Positions 26,093 to 35,361 of a stretch of 64,000 nucleotides of DNA are shown one piece after another (position 1 is the first letter of the stretch; each line of letters opens with the position of its first letter). Below the pieces are notes generated by a model. That model was not told where the DNA came from. It saw only the letters and a list, made by a program, of their open reading frames with translations, and did no database searches. Made by a program: the position numbers and the translations under genes. Source of the DNA: Marispirochaeta sp. (GTDB lineage: Bacteria > Spirochaetota > Spirochaetia > JC444 > Marispirochaetaceae); assembly GCF_963668165.1 (NCBI RefSeq), contig NZ_OY764209.1, positions 186,001-250,000 on the forward strand, written 5' to 3'.

Positions 26093-29000
26093 GCTTCTTT
26101 TTCCGCCTTTGGAAGAAAACTCAAAATCGCGGGAACAACAAAAAGAGTAAACAGGGTTGATATAAACAACCCCCCGGACACCGCAATTCCCAGAGGCTGA
26201 ACAATGTTCGAGCCCTCCCCAAGACCGATAGCCAGGGGCAGCATACCCAGAATCGTGGTCAGCATGGTAATAATAATCGGCGGGAAGCGCAGCCCCGCGG
26301 CAATTGTGATGGCGTCGATCCTGGATTCGTGATGGGATGAAATCCGCAGATAAAAATCAATCATGATAATCGCGTTGTTAACCACTACGCCGGCTAAAAG
26401 GATCGTGCCCAGCAGGGAGTTCAGGTTCAGGGATGATTTAAATATCAACAGACTGAGAACAACCCCGATAAACCCCAGAGGAACAGTAACCAGAATAACC
26501 AGGGGCAGCCGCAGGGAGTTGAACTGAAAGGCCAGTACCAGGTAAATCAGGGCCACAGAGGCAGCCAGGGCTATAAACAGAGAACGGATTGCCTCGTCCA
26601 GCTCCTCCTGGGGATTGTCAAAACTGATGGAATAAGCCTCGGGCAGGCTGAGCTTTTCCTCCAGAATAGTACGAATCTTTTCTTCATTTATTCCACGCTC
26701 TGCCGCCGGCGTCCCAGGCAGCATCCTGCCGTAGAGCCGGAAGATGTGTTCTCCGTCCTCGCTGGCAATACCCGCCACGGCGGTGTCCCGGGAAAAATCA
26801 TAAAAATGCTTCATCGGCACAATGCCTGCGTTTGTGTACATCAAAAAGTTCTCCAGCTTCTCGATTCCGTCAAGGCTCTCCTCCGGGAACACGGCGGAAA
26901 CAGTAATGGTCTCCTGTCCGTCTTCGAAATCCATCGACGAGGTTCCCCGCAGGATCCTTCCGGTAAGAGTGTTCAGAGAAGCTTCGGTCATCCCGCTGAA
27001 GCCTTCGATTATTTCCCGGCGAAGACGCAGAGAGAGCTGATTGCTCACACCCGTCGCCGGATCCGTAAAGACCATGCCGTACAATTCCGACTCGTTAACC
27101 ATATCCCGGGTCTCTTCCAGCAGGTTGACCTTTACCGACTCTTCCGGCCCGTGTACGCTGAGCTGCAGATCATTGGTCCGCGGCAATGGCAGCTGTGCCG
27201 GGTCCCACATGTTTACGTTAAAATAAAACCTGTTATCGGAAACAAAAACACGCTGCAGTGAGGCCAGAGCCTCTTCAGCCCCCCTGGAGCTCTCAAGATC
27301 AATAAAGAGTATATTGAAACGGCCGGAAACCTGGGCGAAGGTCCGGTCAACCTGGTCTCCCAGGGTTTCCTGCACCAGGGATTCCAGTTGAGGTACCACG
27401 TTTTCAACAATCTCCACCCGATCTTCAGTCTCCATGCTGCCGAAAAAGACAATGATCCGGTTGCTTAAGGGGGAGGAAATAATCTCTTTCGGGATTAAGG
27501 GCAGCAGCAGCGTCACAGAAAGCGCGAGGATCACAAAGGAACCCGCGACAAGGGTCCCGGCCCTGAACCGGCTCTTAATAAGAAACAACAACAGACCGCG
27601 ATACCCTCTGGTGAGCCCGTGCATTACAGCCAGGGAAAACCGGGTCAGCCCCCGGGGCCTCTCCACTCTGCCAGGCAGCTTCAGGGGATGAAGCCGAAAA
27701 GCAATCAGGGGAATAAGGGTCAGAGAAATCAGCAGCGAAAAAACCAGGGCAAAGATTACGGTACTTGCCTGGTCCCCGAGGATCGCATTGGTCAGGGGGG
27801 CGGTAAAAGAAATGGGCAAAAAAACCAGGACCGTCGTGAGGGTGGAGGCGGTTACGGGAACAGCCACCTCTCCCACCGAGGTGATGATAAGGTGCATAAG
27901 GTGCCGGGGCTCCCGGATCTCAGGAGCCTCGGTATAGTGACGGTGAATATTCTCCAGTACCACGATGGAGGGATCGATTACCATACCCACCGCCAGGGCG
28001 ATGCCTCCCAGGGAAATAAGATTCAAACTGACATCGAAAAAGTACATCAGGATAAAGGAGAGTATCATGGTTACCGGTATCGAAATGCCGATTAGCAGGG
28101 TGTTCCGCAGCTCTCCCAGGGTGAGCAGCACGATCAGCATGGCAAGCCCCGCCCCCATCAGGGCCGCAGTAACAACATTGCGGATGGAACGGTTAATGTA
28201 CTCCGCAGGGTCCACATAGAGCTGAAAACTCGTATCCGGCGGAAGGACCCCGTCCTGTATTGCTGTCTCCAGAATATCAAGAACATCCTGGGACATCTGC
28301 CGGATATTACCGCCGTCTTTGGGAGTTGCATTGACTCTTACCGCCGGGGCCCCCCCGAGAACCAGGGCATGGCCTGGAAGGGTATACTTGATATTGATAG
28401 CAGCGACATCCTTGAGCCGGATAGCTACACTGCCCCGATCGGCGATGATCAGGTTCTCAAGATCGTAGATAGTATCGACATCAGTAAGGTTCCGAACCGA
28501 AAAACTCCTGTCCGTATCCTCTACTGTTCCCAGGGGCCGGGGAAGATGCCCCGGTCTGAAGGCCGCGTCAATATCGTTAATACTCAGACCGTAGGCCAGG
28601 AGGGCTGCGTTATTTAAAAGCACCTCCACCTCTTTGTCCTCGATATTGACGATCTCCACCAGTTCCGCGTCCTCCACCTGGGAAAGCTGGTTCTCAAGAT
28701 TTGCCTTAATCAGCTCATACAGGGCTTTGGGCGATATACTGGAGGACCGTACCCCCATAAGCAGAAAGCCGGCGTTCTCCCCGGAAAAGAACCGGACCCA
28801 GTAGTCGTCCCGAACATCCTCCGGCAAAAGAGTGCGGATTGTGTTCATAACCGCTTCTACATCCGCCTTGGCGGTGTCGCTGTCTGTATTCCAGTCAAAG
28901 GTCAGGGTAAAATCCCCGGAGTCATTGCGGTACTCCGCCTCCAGGGTGCTTACCCCTTCGACGGTAAGAAACTGAGACTCCACGTCTTCACCATACTGAC

Positions 29001-29175
29001 GGGAAAAGTCAACCGCTGAATAGCCGGAGTAATTTATCCTGACCCGAACCCGGGGACGCTGGGTCTGGGGATAGAGCTGTACCGGGAGTTCGGTAACCAG
29101 GATAATTCCCAGCACACAGAGGAGCAGAAAGCCCAGAATAAGGACCTTTTGCCGTTTGAATATCAGCCGCAACAC
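26089..29175 (-). CDS. RND-family efflux pump, inner-membrane subunit
   Basis: 1028 residues with 12 membrane helices and two large periplasmic loops, the standard AcrB/MdtB-like layout. The TM4 proton site reads GMVIDPSIVVLENI, so the first Asp (AcrB Asp407) is kept but the second is Pro. TM10 has VVNNAIIMIDF, with Asn in place of AcrB Lys940, as in many non-enterobacterial pumps. It starts 5 nt after the adaptor stop. No outer-membrane channel gene is in the window. Substrate unknown. Confidence 0.92.
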   Translation of the reverse strand: MLRLIFKRQKVLILGFLLLCVLGIILVTELPVQLYPQTQRPRVRVRINYSGYSAVDFSRQYGEDVESQFLTVEGVSTLEAEYRNDSGDFTLTFDWNTDSDTAKADVEAVMNTIRTLLPEDVRDDYWVRFFSGENAGFLLMGVRSSSISPKALYELIKANLENQLSQVEDAELVEIVNIEDKEVEVLLNNAALLAYGLSINDIDAAFRPGHLPRPLGTVEDTDRSFSVRNLTDVDTIYDLENLIIADRGSVAIRLKDVAAINIKYTLPGHALVLGGAPAVRVNATPKDGGNIRQMSQDVLDILETAIQDGVLPPDTSFQLYVDPAEYINRSIRNVVTAALMGAGLAMLIVLLTLGELRNTLLIGISIPVTMILSFILMYFFDVSLNLISLGGIALAVGMVIDPSIVVLENIHRHYTEAPEIREPRHLMHLIITSVGEVAVPVTASTLTTVLVFLPISFTAPLTNAILGDQASTVIFALVFSLLISLTLIPLIAFRLHPLKLPGRVERPRGLTRFSLAVMHGLTRGYRGLLLFLIKSRFRAGTLVAGSFVILALSVTLLLPLIPKEIISSPLSNRIIVFFGSMETEDRVEIVENVVPQLESLVQETLGDQVDRTFAQVSGRFNILFIDLESSRGAEEALASLQRVFVSDNRFYFNVNMWDPAQLPLPRTNDLQLSVHGPEESVKVNLLEETRDMVNESELYGMVFTDPATGVSNQLSLRLRREIIEGFSGMTEASLNTLTGRILRGTSSMDFEDGQETITVSAVFPEESLDGIEKLENFLMYTNAGIVPMKHFYDFSRDTAVAGIASEDGEHIFRLYGRMLPGTPAAERGINEEKIRTILEEKLSLPEAYSISFDNPQEELDEAIRSLFIALAASVALIYLVLAFQFNSLRLPLVILVTVPLGFIGVVLSLLIFKSSLNLNSLLGTILLAGVVVNNAIIMIDFYLRISSHHESRIDAITIAAGLRFPPIIITMLTTILGMLPLAIGLGEGSNIVQPLGIAVSGGLFISTLFTLFVVPAILSFLPKAEKEA

Positions 29176-29180
29176 GGTTT

Positions 29181-30095
29181 TCAGCGCCCTCCACCGGGAA
29201 GGGGAGCACCCTCCTGCTCACGTCCGCTCAGTTCCCGCAGATACAGATCCCCCTCGGCAAGGCCGGAAACAACACGGGTCTCGTTTCCCAGGGAGGTCCC
29301 GAGCTCTACCTCTTTTCGTGTTAAAGTGCGGGATTCGGGTTCCACAAGCCAGAGAAAGTTGCGTCCGTAACGCCGGTCAACAGCCTCGGAAGGAACAAAA
29401 ATACCCCGTATGGTTTCTGTAGGCAGATCTATCAGCACAAAGGCTCCGGCGAAGGTCTGGGGCTCGGCGGGGAATTCAAAGGTCAGTTCAAAAAGACCAG
29501 TTTCGTAATCCGGTTCCGGCGAACGGAGGGTCAGGCGGCCTGTCAATTCTCCGCCGTCGACTCTGCGGCCGGAAACCTGCTGCCCCGGAACGACTTTAAA
29601 AGCATCCTTGTCGCTGATTTTGGCTTCAAGAATAAACTCCTTACGGCCGATTACCGTAACGCCGGCACCACTTGCCCTGACCTCTTCTTCCACAAAGAGA
29701 TCAACCTTCGAGACAACGCCGTCGATACGTGAACGCACGGTATGCAGCTGAAAAGTCTGTCCGGCCTCGTTGCGGTCAACCGTAAAAAGGATGTCGCCAG
29801 GGCGAACGGAATCCCCGGGTTTAACGGGGATGTCCCGCACTACACCGGTAAAGGTGGAGGTATGCATAATGCGGCTCTTGGGTTCCAGTCTGCCGCCGAC
29901 CTGAATTGCCCTTCCCCGGGTTTCCACCCTGGCGGTACCAACCAGCTCTGATCCCCCGCCTCCGGAGTCTCCCGAAGCGCCGCGTCCTGCACCACTGCCC
30001 TGCTGCGCTTCAAGCGACAGAACAGTGCAGGACAGAAAGAGCAGGACAAGGGCGGTGAGATTCAGGGGTGCAGACTGGGTACAGGTCTGTTTCAT
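29181..30095 (-). CDS. RND efflux periplasmic adaptor (membrane fusion protein)
   Basis: 304 residues with signal peptide (LVLLFLSCTVLSLEAQ), a Gly/Ser-rich linker, a split lipoyl/barrel-sandwich domain (VKPGDSVRPGDILFTVDRNE; IDGVVSKVDLFVEEEV), a beta-barrel region and a C-terminal domain (SEAVDRRYGRNFLWLVEPES). The alpha-hairpin between lipoyl halves is very short, as in adaptors that contact the pump without a long helical tube. It lies between the aminotransferase gene and the pump gene. Confidence 0.9.
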   Translation of the reverse strand: MKQTCTQSAPLNLTALVLLFLSCTVLSLEAQQGSGAGRGASGDSGGGGSELVGTARVETRGRAIQVGGRLEPKSRIMHTSTFTGVVRDIPVKPGDSVRPGDILFTVDRNEAGQTFQLHTVRSRIDGVVSKVDLFVEEEVRASGAGVTVIGRKEFILEAKISDKDAFKVVPGQQVSGRRVDGGELTGRLTLRSPEPDYETGLFELTFEFPAEPQTFAGAFVLIDLPTETIRGIFVPSEAVDRRYGRNFLWLVEPESRTLTRKEVELGTSLGNETRVVSGLAEGDLYLRELSGREQEGAPLPGGGR

Positions 30096-30112
30096 GTTCT
30101 TCCTCTTCTTTT

Positions 30113-31306
30113 TCAGGCTCGGGCGTACTCTTTTAGGAGTCCGAGCCCTTTCCGGATCAACTCTTCATCGATTCCGGAATAAGCCAGGCGAACATAATTG
30201 CGGTCTTCTCCCGGCAGGGCCCGTCCGAAATGGAGGCGGGTGCAGAAGCTGACACCGGTTTTATGGAGCACATCCTTGCGAAAGGCCTCATAATCCGTAA
30301 GCCCCTTCTTCTGCATCAGCTCCGTTACGTCGGGATACAGATAAAAGGTGGCGTTCGGCCGATAGCATGAAACCCCGGGTATGGAGTTCAGGATTTCCAC
30401 AGCCGCGTCCCGCCGCTCCTTGAGGACTTCAAGGATCTTCCGGGGTCCGCTCTGGTCCCCCTTCAGGGCCTCAACGGCGGCTATCTGGATAAAGTGGTTT
30501 GAGCATGATTCGTCGTTCAGGTTAATCCGGGCAATAACATCGATAACATCCGCGGGCCCCAAAGCGGCTCCCAGACGCCAGCCGGTCATGGCGAACTTTT
30601 TGGAGAAGGTGTACAGAATAACGCAGCGTTCCTCCATACCCGGAAAGGAGCTCAGGGATACGGACTCCCCCCCGTACCGGATATCAAAGTAGGCCTCGTC
30701 ACAGAGAACTTTCAGATCATGATTTACTGCAAAACGGGCAACAGCCTCCAGCTCTTCCCGGGACGATTCCGCCCCCGTGGGATTCTGAAGGTCGTTAAAG
30801 ATCAGCAGCCGTGTCTTCGAAGTAAGGGCCTTTTCCAGGACGTCGAAATTAAGGCGGAAGTTCTCCTTTCCAGGGACATATCCATAGGGAACAGCTTTGC
30901 CTCCGTAGTACTCGATCTGGGATTCGTAAATCGGATAACCAGGGTTCGGGTACAAAACTTCGTCACCGGGATTCATAAGGGTCTGGATGAACTTACCGAC
31001 AACCGGCTTGCCCCCGGGCTGCACTGCCACATTGGCTGCGGTGTAAGAGGTGCCCCGGGCCTTGTTTACATCCGCCGCCAGGGCTTCCCTGAGCTCCGGT
31101 ACTCCCGCATTTGGAGCATACCCTGTCCTGCCGGCCAGCATAGCCTCGTGGGCAGCCCGGATAATATTCTCAGGCGTCCGGATGTTCATGTCTCCCAGAT
31201 GAAAGGGGTATACGGTGTTTCCTGCAGCTGCAAAGGTCCTGGCCTCTCCGGATACGGCGAAGGCGGTTTCAGTCCCAAGATTACTGATCCTTTCGGCTAT
31301 CTTCAT
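30113..31306 (-). CDS. PLP-dependent class I/II aminotransferase
   Basis: 397 residues with the fold type I aminotransferase layout: YAPNAGVPELREALA, NPGYPIYESQIEYYGG, NDLQNPTGAESS (cofactor Asn/Asp region), DEAYFDIRYGG, and YTFSKKFAMTGWRLG with the Schiff-base lysine. It is close to aspartate/tyrosine/LL-DAP-type aminotransferases; the amino acid substrate is not clear. It is 17 bp upstream of the adaptor gene and probably leads the operon with the RND pump and EamA permease. Confidence 0.9.
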   Translation of the reverse strand: MKIAERISNLGTETAFAVSGEARTFAAAGNTVYPFHLGDMNIRTPENIIRAAHEAMLAGRTGYAPNAGVPELREALAADVNKARGTSYTAANVAVQPGGKPVVGKFIQTLMNPGDEVLYPNPGYPIYESQIEYYGGKAVPYGYVPGKENFRLNFDVLEKALTSKTRLLIFNDLQNPTGAESSREELEAVARFAVNHDLKVLCDEAYFDIRYGGESVSLSSFPGMEERCVILYTFSKKFAMTGWRLGAALGPADVIDVIARINLNDESCSNHFIQIAAVEALKGDQSGPRKILEVLKERRDAAVEILNSIPGVSCYRPNATFYLYPDVTELMQKKGLTDYEAFRKDVLHKTGVSFCTRLHFGRALPGEDRNYVRLAYSGIDEELIRKGLGLLKEYARA

Positions 31307-31393
31307 CTCTTCTGTCTCCCTGAAGCGTCATTATGCAATGGATGAGTAGCTATATCAACTCAAGATTACCCCATTTTTATTTAGGAACCATTC

Positions 31394-31422
31394 TTGACAG
31401 GCAGGATCAGCCATTCTATCAT
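31394..31422 (+). promoter_or_regulatory. Rubrerythrin promoter
   Basis: TTGACA (31394-31399), exactly 17 nt, TATCAT (31417-31422): a near-consensus sigma70-type promoter 29 bases before the coding region. No clear PerR-type palindrome is visible. Confidence 0.65.
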
Positions 31423-31451
31423 AGGGTAAATACCTCAAGGAGAGAATGAAA

Positions 31452-31973
31452 ATGGGAAAAACTCAAGAAAACCTGATGGCAGCCTTTGCCGGCGAATCCC
31501 AGGCAAGGAACAAGTATACCTTTTACGCCCAGGTGGCCAGAAAGGAAGGTTATCACTATATCGCCAGGATCTTTGAAGAGACCGCGGATAACGAGATGCG
31601 TCACGCCAAGGACCAGTTCAAACTGGCCGGACATCTCGGCGACACTGCATCCAACCTGAAAGACGCCCGGGACGGAGAAGATTACGAAACCAGCGACATG
31701 TACCCGACCTTCGCCAAAGAAGCCGAAGCGGAGGAAAATAAAGAGGCGGCAACCTTATTCAGCCAGATAGCCAAGGTAGAAGCCCACCACCGTGACCGCT
31801 ACGATCGTCTGCTTGAGATGGTCAAAAACGATACCGTCTATAAACGGGAGACTCCCATCGCCTGGAAGTGCGGTGTTTGCGGTTATATCTACGAAGGAAC
31901 TGAGCCCCCTGCAAAGTGCCCGTGCTGCAAACACCCCAGGGAATACTACGAACCGGCAAATCTCGACATTTAA
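31452..31973 (+). CDS. rbr: Rubrerythrin
   Basis: 173 residues. The N-terminal ferritin-like four-helix domain carries the diiron ligands (AFAGESQARNKY, FEETADNEMRHAK, AKEAEAEENKEA, KVEAHHRDRY). The C-terminal rubredoxin domain has CGVCGYIYEG and CPCCKHP. It reduces H2O2 in anaerobes. AAGGAG ends 9 nt before ATG 31452 and only 3 nt before ATG 31446, so the second ATG is preferred. A strong terminator follows. Confidence 0.95.
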   Translation: MGKTQENLMAAFAGESQARNKYTFYAQVARKEGYHYIARIFEETADNEMRHAKDQFKLAGHLGDTASNLKDARDGEDYETSDMYPTFAKEAEAEENKEAATLFSQIAKVEAHHRDRYDRLLEMVKNDTVYKRETPIAWKCGVCGYIYEGTEPPAKCPCCKHPREYYEPANLDI

Positions 31974-31994
31974 TCCAGACAGGGACCTGGTCTC

Positions 31995-32030
31995 AAACCC
32001 GTTTTCACACGTCCGAAAACGGGTTTTTTC
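31995..32030 (+). terminator. Rho-independent terminator of the rubrerythrin gene
   Basis: AAACCCGTTTTC, an 8-nt loop and GAAAACGGGTTT form a perfect 12-bp stem that runs into TTTTTT, 22 nt after the rubrerythrin stop. Confidence 0.92.
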
Positions 32031-32094
32031 TTGCCTTTTCTACCTATAAGGGGGTAGTCTAATGGTAAGAACAGAAAAAAATAAGGATGGAAGC

Positions 32095-32511
32095 ATGAAA
32101 AAACTACTAGCTGCAATATTACTGGTTTCCCTGCTGGCAGCCTGTGCTTCGGCACCGGAACCTGATCCGGGCCAGGTGGAAACAGTCGATCTCAGCGCTT
32201 TTAGACAAAAGGCAGACGATGCCAAAGCCCAGGCCGATTCCTTAAAGGCCGTAAAAGGGGCAGCTGAAACCTATGCTCAGGCACAGCAGCTCTACGCAGA
32301 GGCCCGGCAGGCAGAGCAGGCCCAGAAGTGGGATACAGCAAAGGCAAAATATCAGGAAGCAGAAAAGACCTATCTCGCGGCATTCAAGGAGGCGGAGGCC
32401 AATAAAAAGGCAGCTATTGAGGCCCTGGAGAATGCCCAGAATGCCCTGAATACGGTTGAGCAGAATGCTGCGGATGCCCGCGAGGAAGCCGGCCTGGAGG
32501 AGGAAGAATAA
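32095..32511 (+). CDS. Small Ala/Gln-rich lipoprotein
   Basis: 138 residues from ATG 32095 (MKKLLAAILLVSLLAACAS), a classic lipoprotein signal with lipobox LAAC; AAGGATGG precedes it. The mature part is an all-helical, Ala/Glu/Gln/Lys-rich coiled coil (AETYAQAQQLYAEARQAEQA) that resembles TPR or Lpp-like helical lipoproteins. The stop overlaps the next gene's start by 1 nt (TAATG), so the two products probably act together at the envelope. Similar pairs occur in treponemes; exact function unknown. Confidence 0.8.
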   Translation: MKKLLAAILLVSLLAACASAPEPDPGQVETVDLSAFRQKADDAKAQADSLKAVKGAAETYAQAQQLYAEARQAEQAQKWDTAKAKYQEAEKTYLAAFKEAEANKKAAIEALENAQNALNTVEQNAADAREEAGLEEEE

Positions 32512-33236
32512 TGAAACGTATAGTATTGGTTCTTCTGATCCTGGCAATCGCTGTTTTTTCCCTGTCTGCACAAAACCTGAGGAACAATCCTGATTACCGC
32601 GAATCCCTGCGCTACAAACAACTGTCGGAGGAGGCTCTGGAAGAGGGAGAATACCTTAAAGCCAGGGAATACGCTGAACTTTCCGCTGAATACGCCGGAA
32701 AGTCGGATGAATACGTAGCCCGCATGCTGGCCCAGTACCGCGCGAACCAGCTCCTGCAGCGGGCTGTCGGTCTTCGCGGTCAGGTAGAACGGTCCGGCAG
32801 GTCAAAGGAAAATCCCCAGGACTTTGCCAAAGCTGTTGGTTTTATTGAAGCCGCCGGAGAGCTGTACAACAACGGTTCCTTCAGCCAGAGCTCAGATAGC
32901 AGCCGGGAAGCCATAGCCCTGCTGGAGACCTTCGGCGGAGCCAGAGGAGTTCAGTCTCAGGAAGTATCGAAATCGGGACTCCCTGCGGCGTATCTGGTAC
33001 GCAAACTGCCCGGCGCAGAAGATTGCTTCTGGCGTATAGCAGGATACCCCTTTGTTTACGGCGACACCTCCGCATGGAAGCCTCTGTACGAGGCAAACAA
33101 GAATAAACTGCCTGAACCGGACAACTGGGACCTGATGTATCCCGGCATGGTAATGGAGATTCCTCCGCGCCCGGGCGAGAAGCGCTCAGGGGTCTGGGTG
33201 GACGGCGAGATCAGGAATGAAGCACCCAAACAATAA
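32511..33236 (+). CDS. Secreted LysM-like peptidoglycan-binding protein
   Basis: 241 residues with a signal peptide (cleavage near LSAQ). Helical, TPR-like repeats (about 30-145: LSEEALEEGEYLKAREYAEL) are followed by a C-terminal LysM-like module (CFWRIAGYPFVYGDTSAWKPLY, NPx-like MYPGMVMEIP). It likely sits in the periplasm bound to peptidoglycan and cooperates with the co-encoded lipoprotein. A hairpin follows the stop. Confidence 0.8.
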   Translation: MKRIVLVLLILAIAVFSLSAQNLRNNPDYRESLRYKQLSEEALEEGEYLKAREYAELSAEYAGKSDEYVARMLAQYRANQLLQRAVGLRGQVERSGRSKENPQDFAKAVGFIEAAGELYNNGSFSQSSDSSREAIALLETFGGARGVQSQEVSKSGLPAAYLVRKLPGAEDCFWRIAGYPFVYGDTSAWKPLYEANKNKLPEPDNWDLMYPGMVMEIPPRPGEKRSGVWVDGEIRNEAPKQ

Positions 33237-33257
33237 AAACGTATATGAGATATGAGC

Positions 33258-33285
33258 AGCGGCCCCCTTGGGCCGCTTGTTTCTC
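33258..33285 (+). terminator. Probable terminator after the LysM gene
   Basis: AGCGGCCC-CCTT-GGGCCGCT is a perfect 8-bp stem with a 4-nt loop, followed by the modestly T-rich TGTTTCTCC. It starts 22 nt after the stop. The longest frame of the next gene would begin inside this hairpin, which supports the later start at 33301. Confidence 0.65.
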
Positions 33286-33300
33286 CCTCTTCGGCAGCCT

Positions 33301-34257
33301 ATGAAACCATTCTGTATCGTTACCGCATCGGACACGCGTTACGGTGATTTTCTGATCAATCACTGGTACAAATCACTTACTGAAAATTCTGATCTGTCAC
33401 TGATTGATGTGGCGGTTCTGGACTACGGGCTCAGTACAGCCCAGAGGTTCTACCTTGAATCCCATGGCGTAAGAGTACGACAGTACCCCAAAGACGGCCA
33501 CGTTGTAATAATAAGATTCCGTGACCTGGCGGATTTCCTGTCAGAGGAAAAATACGAACAGATAATACTCTCCGACGGCGGCGACATAATTTTTCAGGAC
33601 GATATATCACCAGTCTTTACTGAACATCCTGATATGTTCCGGGGCGTTCAGGAGGACCTGAAATCCGCTTTTTCAGTCTTCCTTACCGATGAATTCTTCA
33701 ACAAGGAAGATAAGAAACGGATTAGAGATGTTTTAATTGAGGAGGAAATGATCAACGCAGGCTTCATCGCCGGACCCAGTGAGAAAATGCTCCGCCTCGG
33801 TCAGGCTGTGGATACCATGGTATTATCAAAGAAAAAATTTGGGCCTGATCAATTGGTGGTTAATTATCTGTTTAGAACTGAAGGATTCTATCCCCTCCCA
33901 AAACGTTTTAACTATGTAATTGCCACCGCTGAAGGAGAACTTAAAATCCGCGACGGAAAGTTTTACGCCGATGGAGAATTGATGACAGTCGTTCATAACA
34001 CCGGAAATATCAGTTTTTTTCGGCCCATCGAAAATTTCGGTTACGGACCTGAAAGAAACCAACTGAAGCCTGAGCTGTTACGGGCACTGAAGGCTCTTCA
34101 CTCCACATCGGACACGGTTTATGAGACCAAAGCGGAGCTGAGAAAACGGGTAAAGGTACTGAAAGAAGAGATTCGGAAACGGCAGCAAAGGTCTCAGGAA
34201 GAACTGGAAGAAAACTGGTCAGATTTTAAGGAACTCTTTTTTCACGGAGAGGAATAA
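33301..34257 (+). CDS. Glycosyltransferase-like (GT-A fold) protein
   Basis: 318 residues from ATG 33301. The start (FCIVTASDTRYGDFLINHWYKSL) and IILSDGGDIIFQDDISPVF resemble GT-A family enzymes: DGGDIIFQDD lies where the DxD metal motif usually sits. MINAGFIAGPSEKMLRL and FGPDQLVVNYLF match acceptor-side motifs of GT8-like proteins. The C-terminus (about 265-318) is a charged coiled coil. It could add sugars to lipid or surface polymers; the acceptor is unknown. Lower A+T bias control than neighbours was not measured. Confidence 0.6.
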   Translation: MKPFCIVTASDTRYGDFLINHWYKSLTENSDLSLIDVAVLDYGLSTAQRFYLESHGVRVRQYPKDGHVVIIRFRDLADFLSEEKYEQIILSDGGDIIFQDDISPVFTEHPDMFRGVQEDLKSAFSVFLTDEFFNKEDKKRIRDVLIEEEMINAGFIAGPSEKMLRLGQAVDTMVLSKKKFGPDQLVVNYLFRTEGFYPLPKRFNYVIATAEGELKIRDGKFYADGELMTVVHNTGNISFFRPIENFGYGPERNQLKPELLRALKALHSTSDTVYETKAELRKRVKVLKEEIRKRQQRSQEELEENWSDFKELFFHGEE

Positions 34258-34303
34258 GCATACCCATCTTCAGGACGGGTACGCTGAAAGTTTTATTATT
34301 TTA
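34257..34303 (+). terminator. Probable terminator of the glycosyltransferase-like gene
   Basis: AGCATACCC and GGGTACGCT (one mismatch) form a stem around an 11-nt loop just after the stop, followed by GAAAGTTTTATTATTTT. It may also act on the convergent flavodiiron remnant. Confidence 0.55.
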
Positions 34304-35236
34304 CAGCAGCGGCAAACTTCTTTCCGTACCCCGGGCGGCTTCAAGGCTCTTGTCATCGGGGTTCCAGAGGGCCTTAATACCATCGCCTGCCAGCTCAAAG
34401 CCGGCCTCTTTCAGCTGTGTATTCAAGATGCTCACAGACTCCCCGCTCCAGCCATAACAGCCGAAAGCCGCGGCCTTCTTATTTGTTAATTTGAGGCCCT
34501 TTACCTCTTCTATAAGGGCCGCCATAGCAGTAAGAATCCCCTTGTTTACAGTAGGAGATCCGAAAAGCACCGCTTTGGATTTGAATATCCCGGTAACGAC
34601 GTCATTCTTGTCCCGTTCCGACATTTTAAAGAGGCGTACATCGACTGAATCATCGACAGCATGAATACCTTCGGTAATTGCCTCGGCCATGCGTCGGGTC
34701 CCGTTCCACATGGTGTCATAGATAAGTGCTATGCGGTTCTCCTGATAGGAGTCGGCCCATTCCAGATACTTTGTGACAATCTGGGTCGGATCCTCCCGCC
34801 GGATAACTCCGTGACTGGTGGCGATTATATCCACCGGTACGTTCAGGGAGAGAACTTCGTTGATCTTCCTGGTGACGAAACTTGAGAAAGGCGTCAGGAT
34901 GTTGGCGTAATACTTGATGGCTTCTTCGTAGAGCTCATTCTGGTCCACCAGATCGTTGAAGAGGTTTTCCGATGCATAATGCTGCCCAAAAGCGTCATTG
35001 CTGAAAAGAACAGCATCGCCGGTAAGGTAGGCGAACATGCTGTCCGGCCAGTGAAGCATGGGCGCCTCGATAAATATGAACTGTTTGCCGTTTCCGACAT
35101 CCAGAGTGTCTCCGGTTTTTACGGTAACGAAGTTCCAGTCCTGGTGGTAACGGCCCTTCAGTGATTTAACCCCGTTGGCGGTACAGTAGATCGGTACGTC
35201 GGGAATCCGGGCCATCAGCTCCGGCAAGGCTCCGCT
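34301..35236 (-). pseudogene. 5'-truncated flavodiiron protein (FprA-type) gene
   Basis: The reading frame matches A-type flavoproteins from SGALPELMARIP onward: the later part of the metallo-beta-lactamase domain (MLHWPDSMFAYL, FSNDAFGQHY, ATSHGVIRRED) and the full flavodoxin domain (ALIYDTMWNGTRRMAEAI, LFGSPTVNKG, GCYGWSG). The first 80-90 residues, including the HxExDH diiron ligands that normally precede SGALPEL, are absent. Upstream codons read Gln-Arg-Ala and then TGA in frame. Without those ligands O2/NO reduction is unlikely. The break coincides with a small inverted repeat (35243-35273). Confidence 0.8.
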
Positions 35237-35242
35237 CTGCCT

Positions 35243-35273
35243 CGCTCAAGGCCGGCAAAGCCGTTCCTGAGCG
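35243..35273. repeat. Imperfect inverted repeat at the flavodiiron breakpoint
   Basis: CGCTCA and TGAGCG flank an inner GCCGGC-AAA-GCCG core, 7 bp beyond the point where flavodiiron homology stops. A short direct repeat (CCGGCAA) is at 35221 and 35252. The structure could be a REP-like element or the scar of the deletion. Confidence 0.45.
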
Positions 35274-35361
35274 AAAATTTTCCTGCTACAGGTACAAGTA
35301 TACGGCTCATTCCTGACCACGTAGGTACCAATTGTTACGAAAGATCAATGTACGAAGGCTC

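Noticed and set aside
35240..35330. Short frame reading MSRILVPVAGKFSLRNG upstream of the flavodiiron remnant as a possible missing N-terminus
   Set aside because: It is in another phase, is only about 31 codons long and does not resemble the flavodiiron N-terminus.
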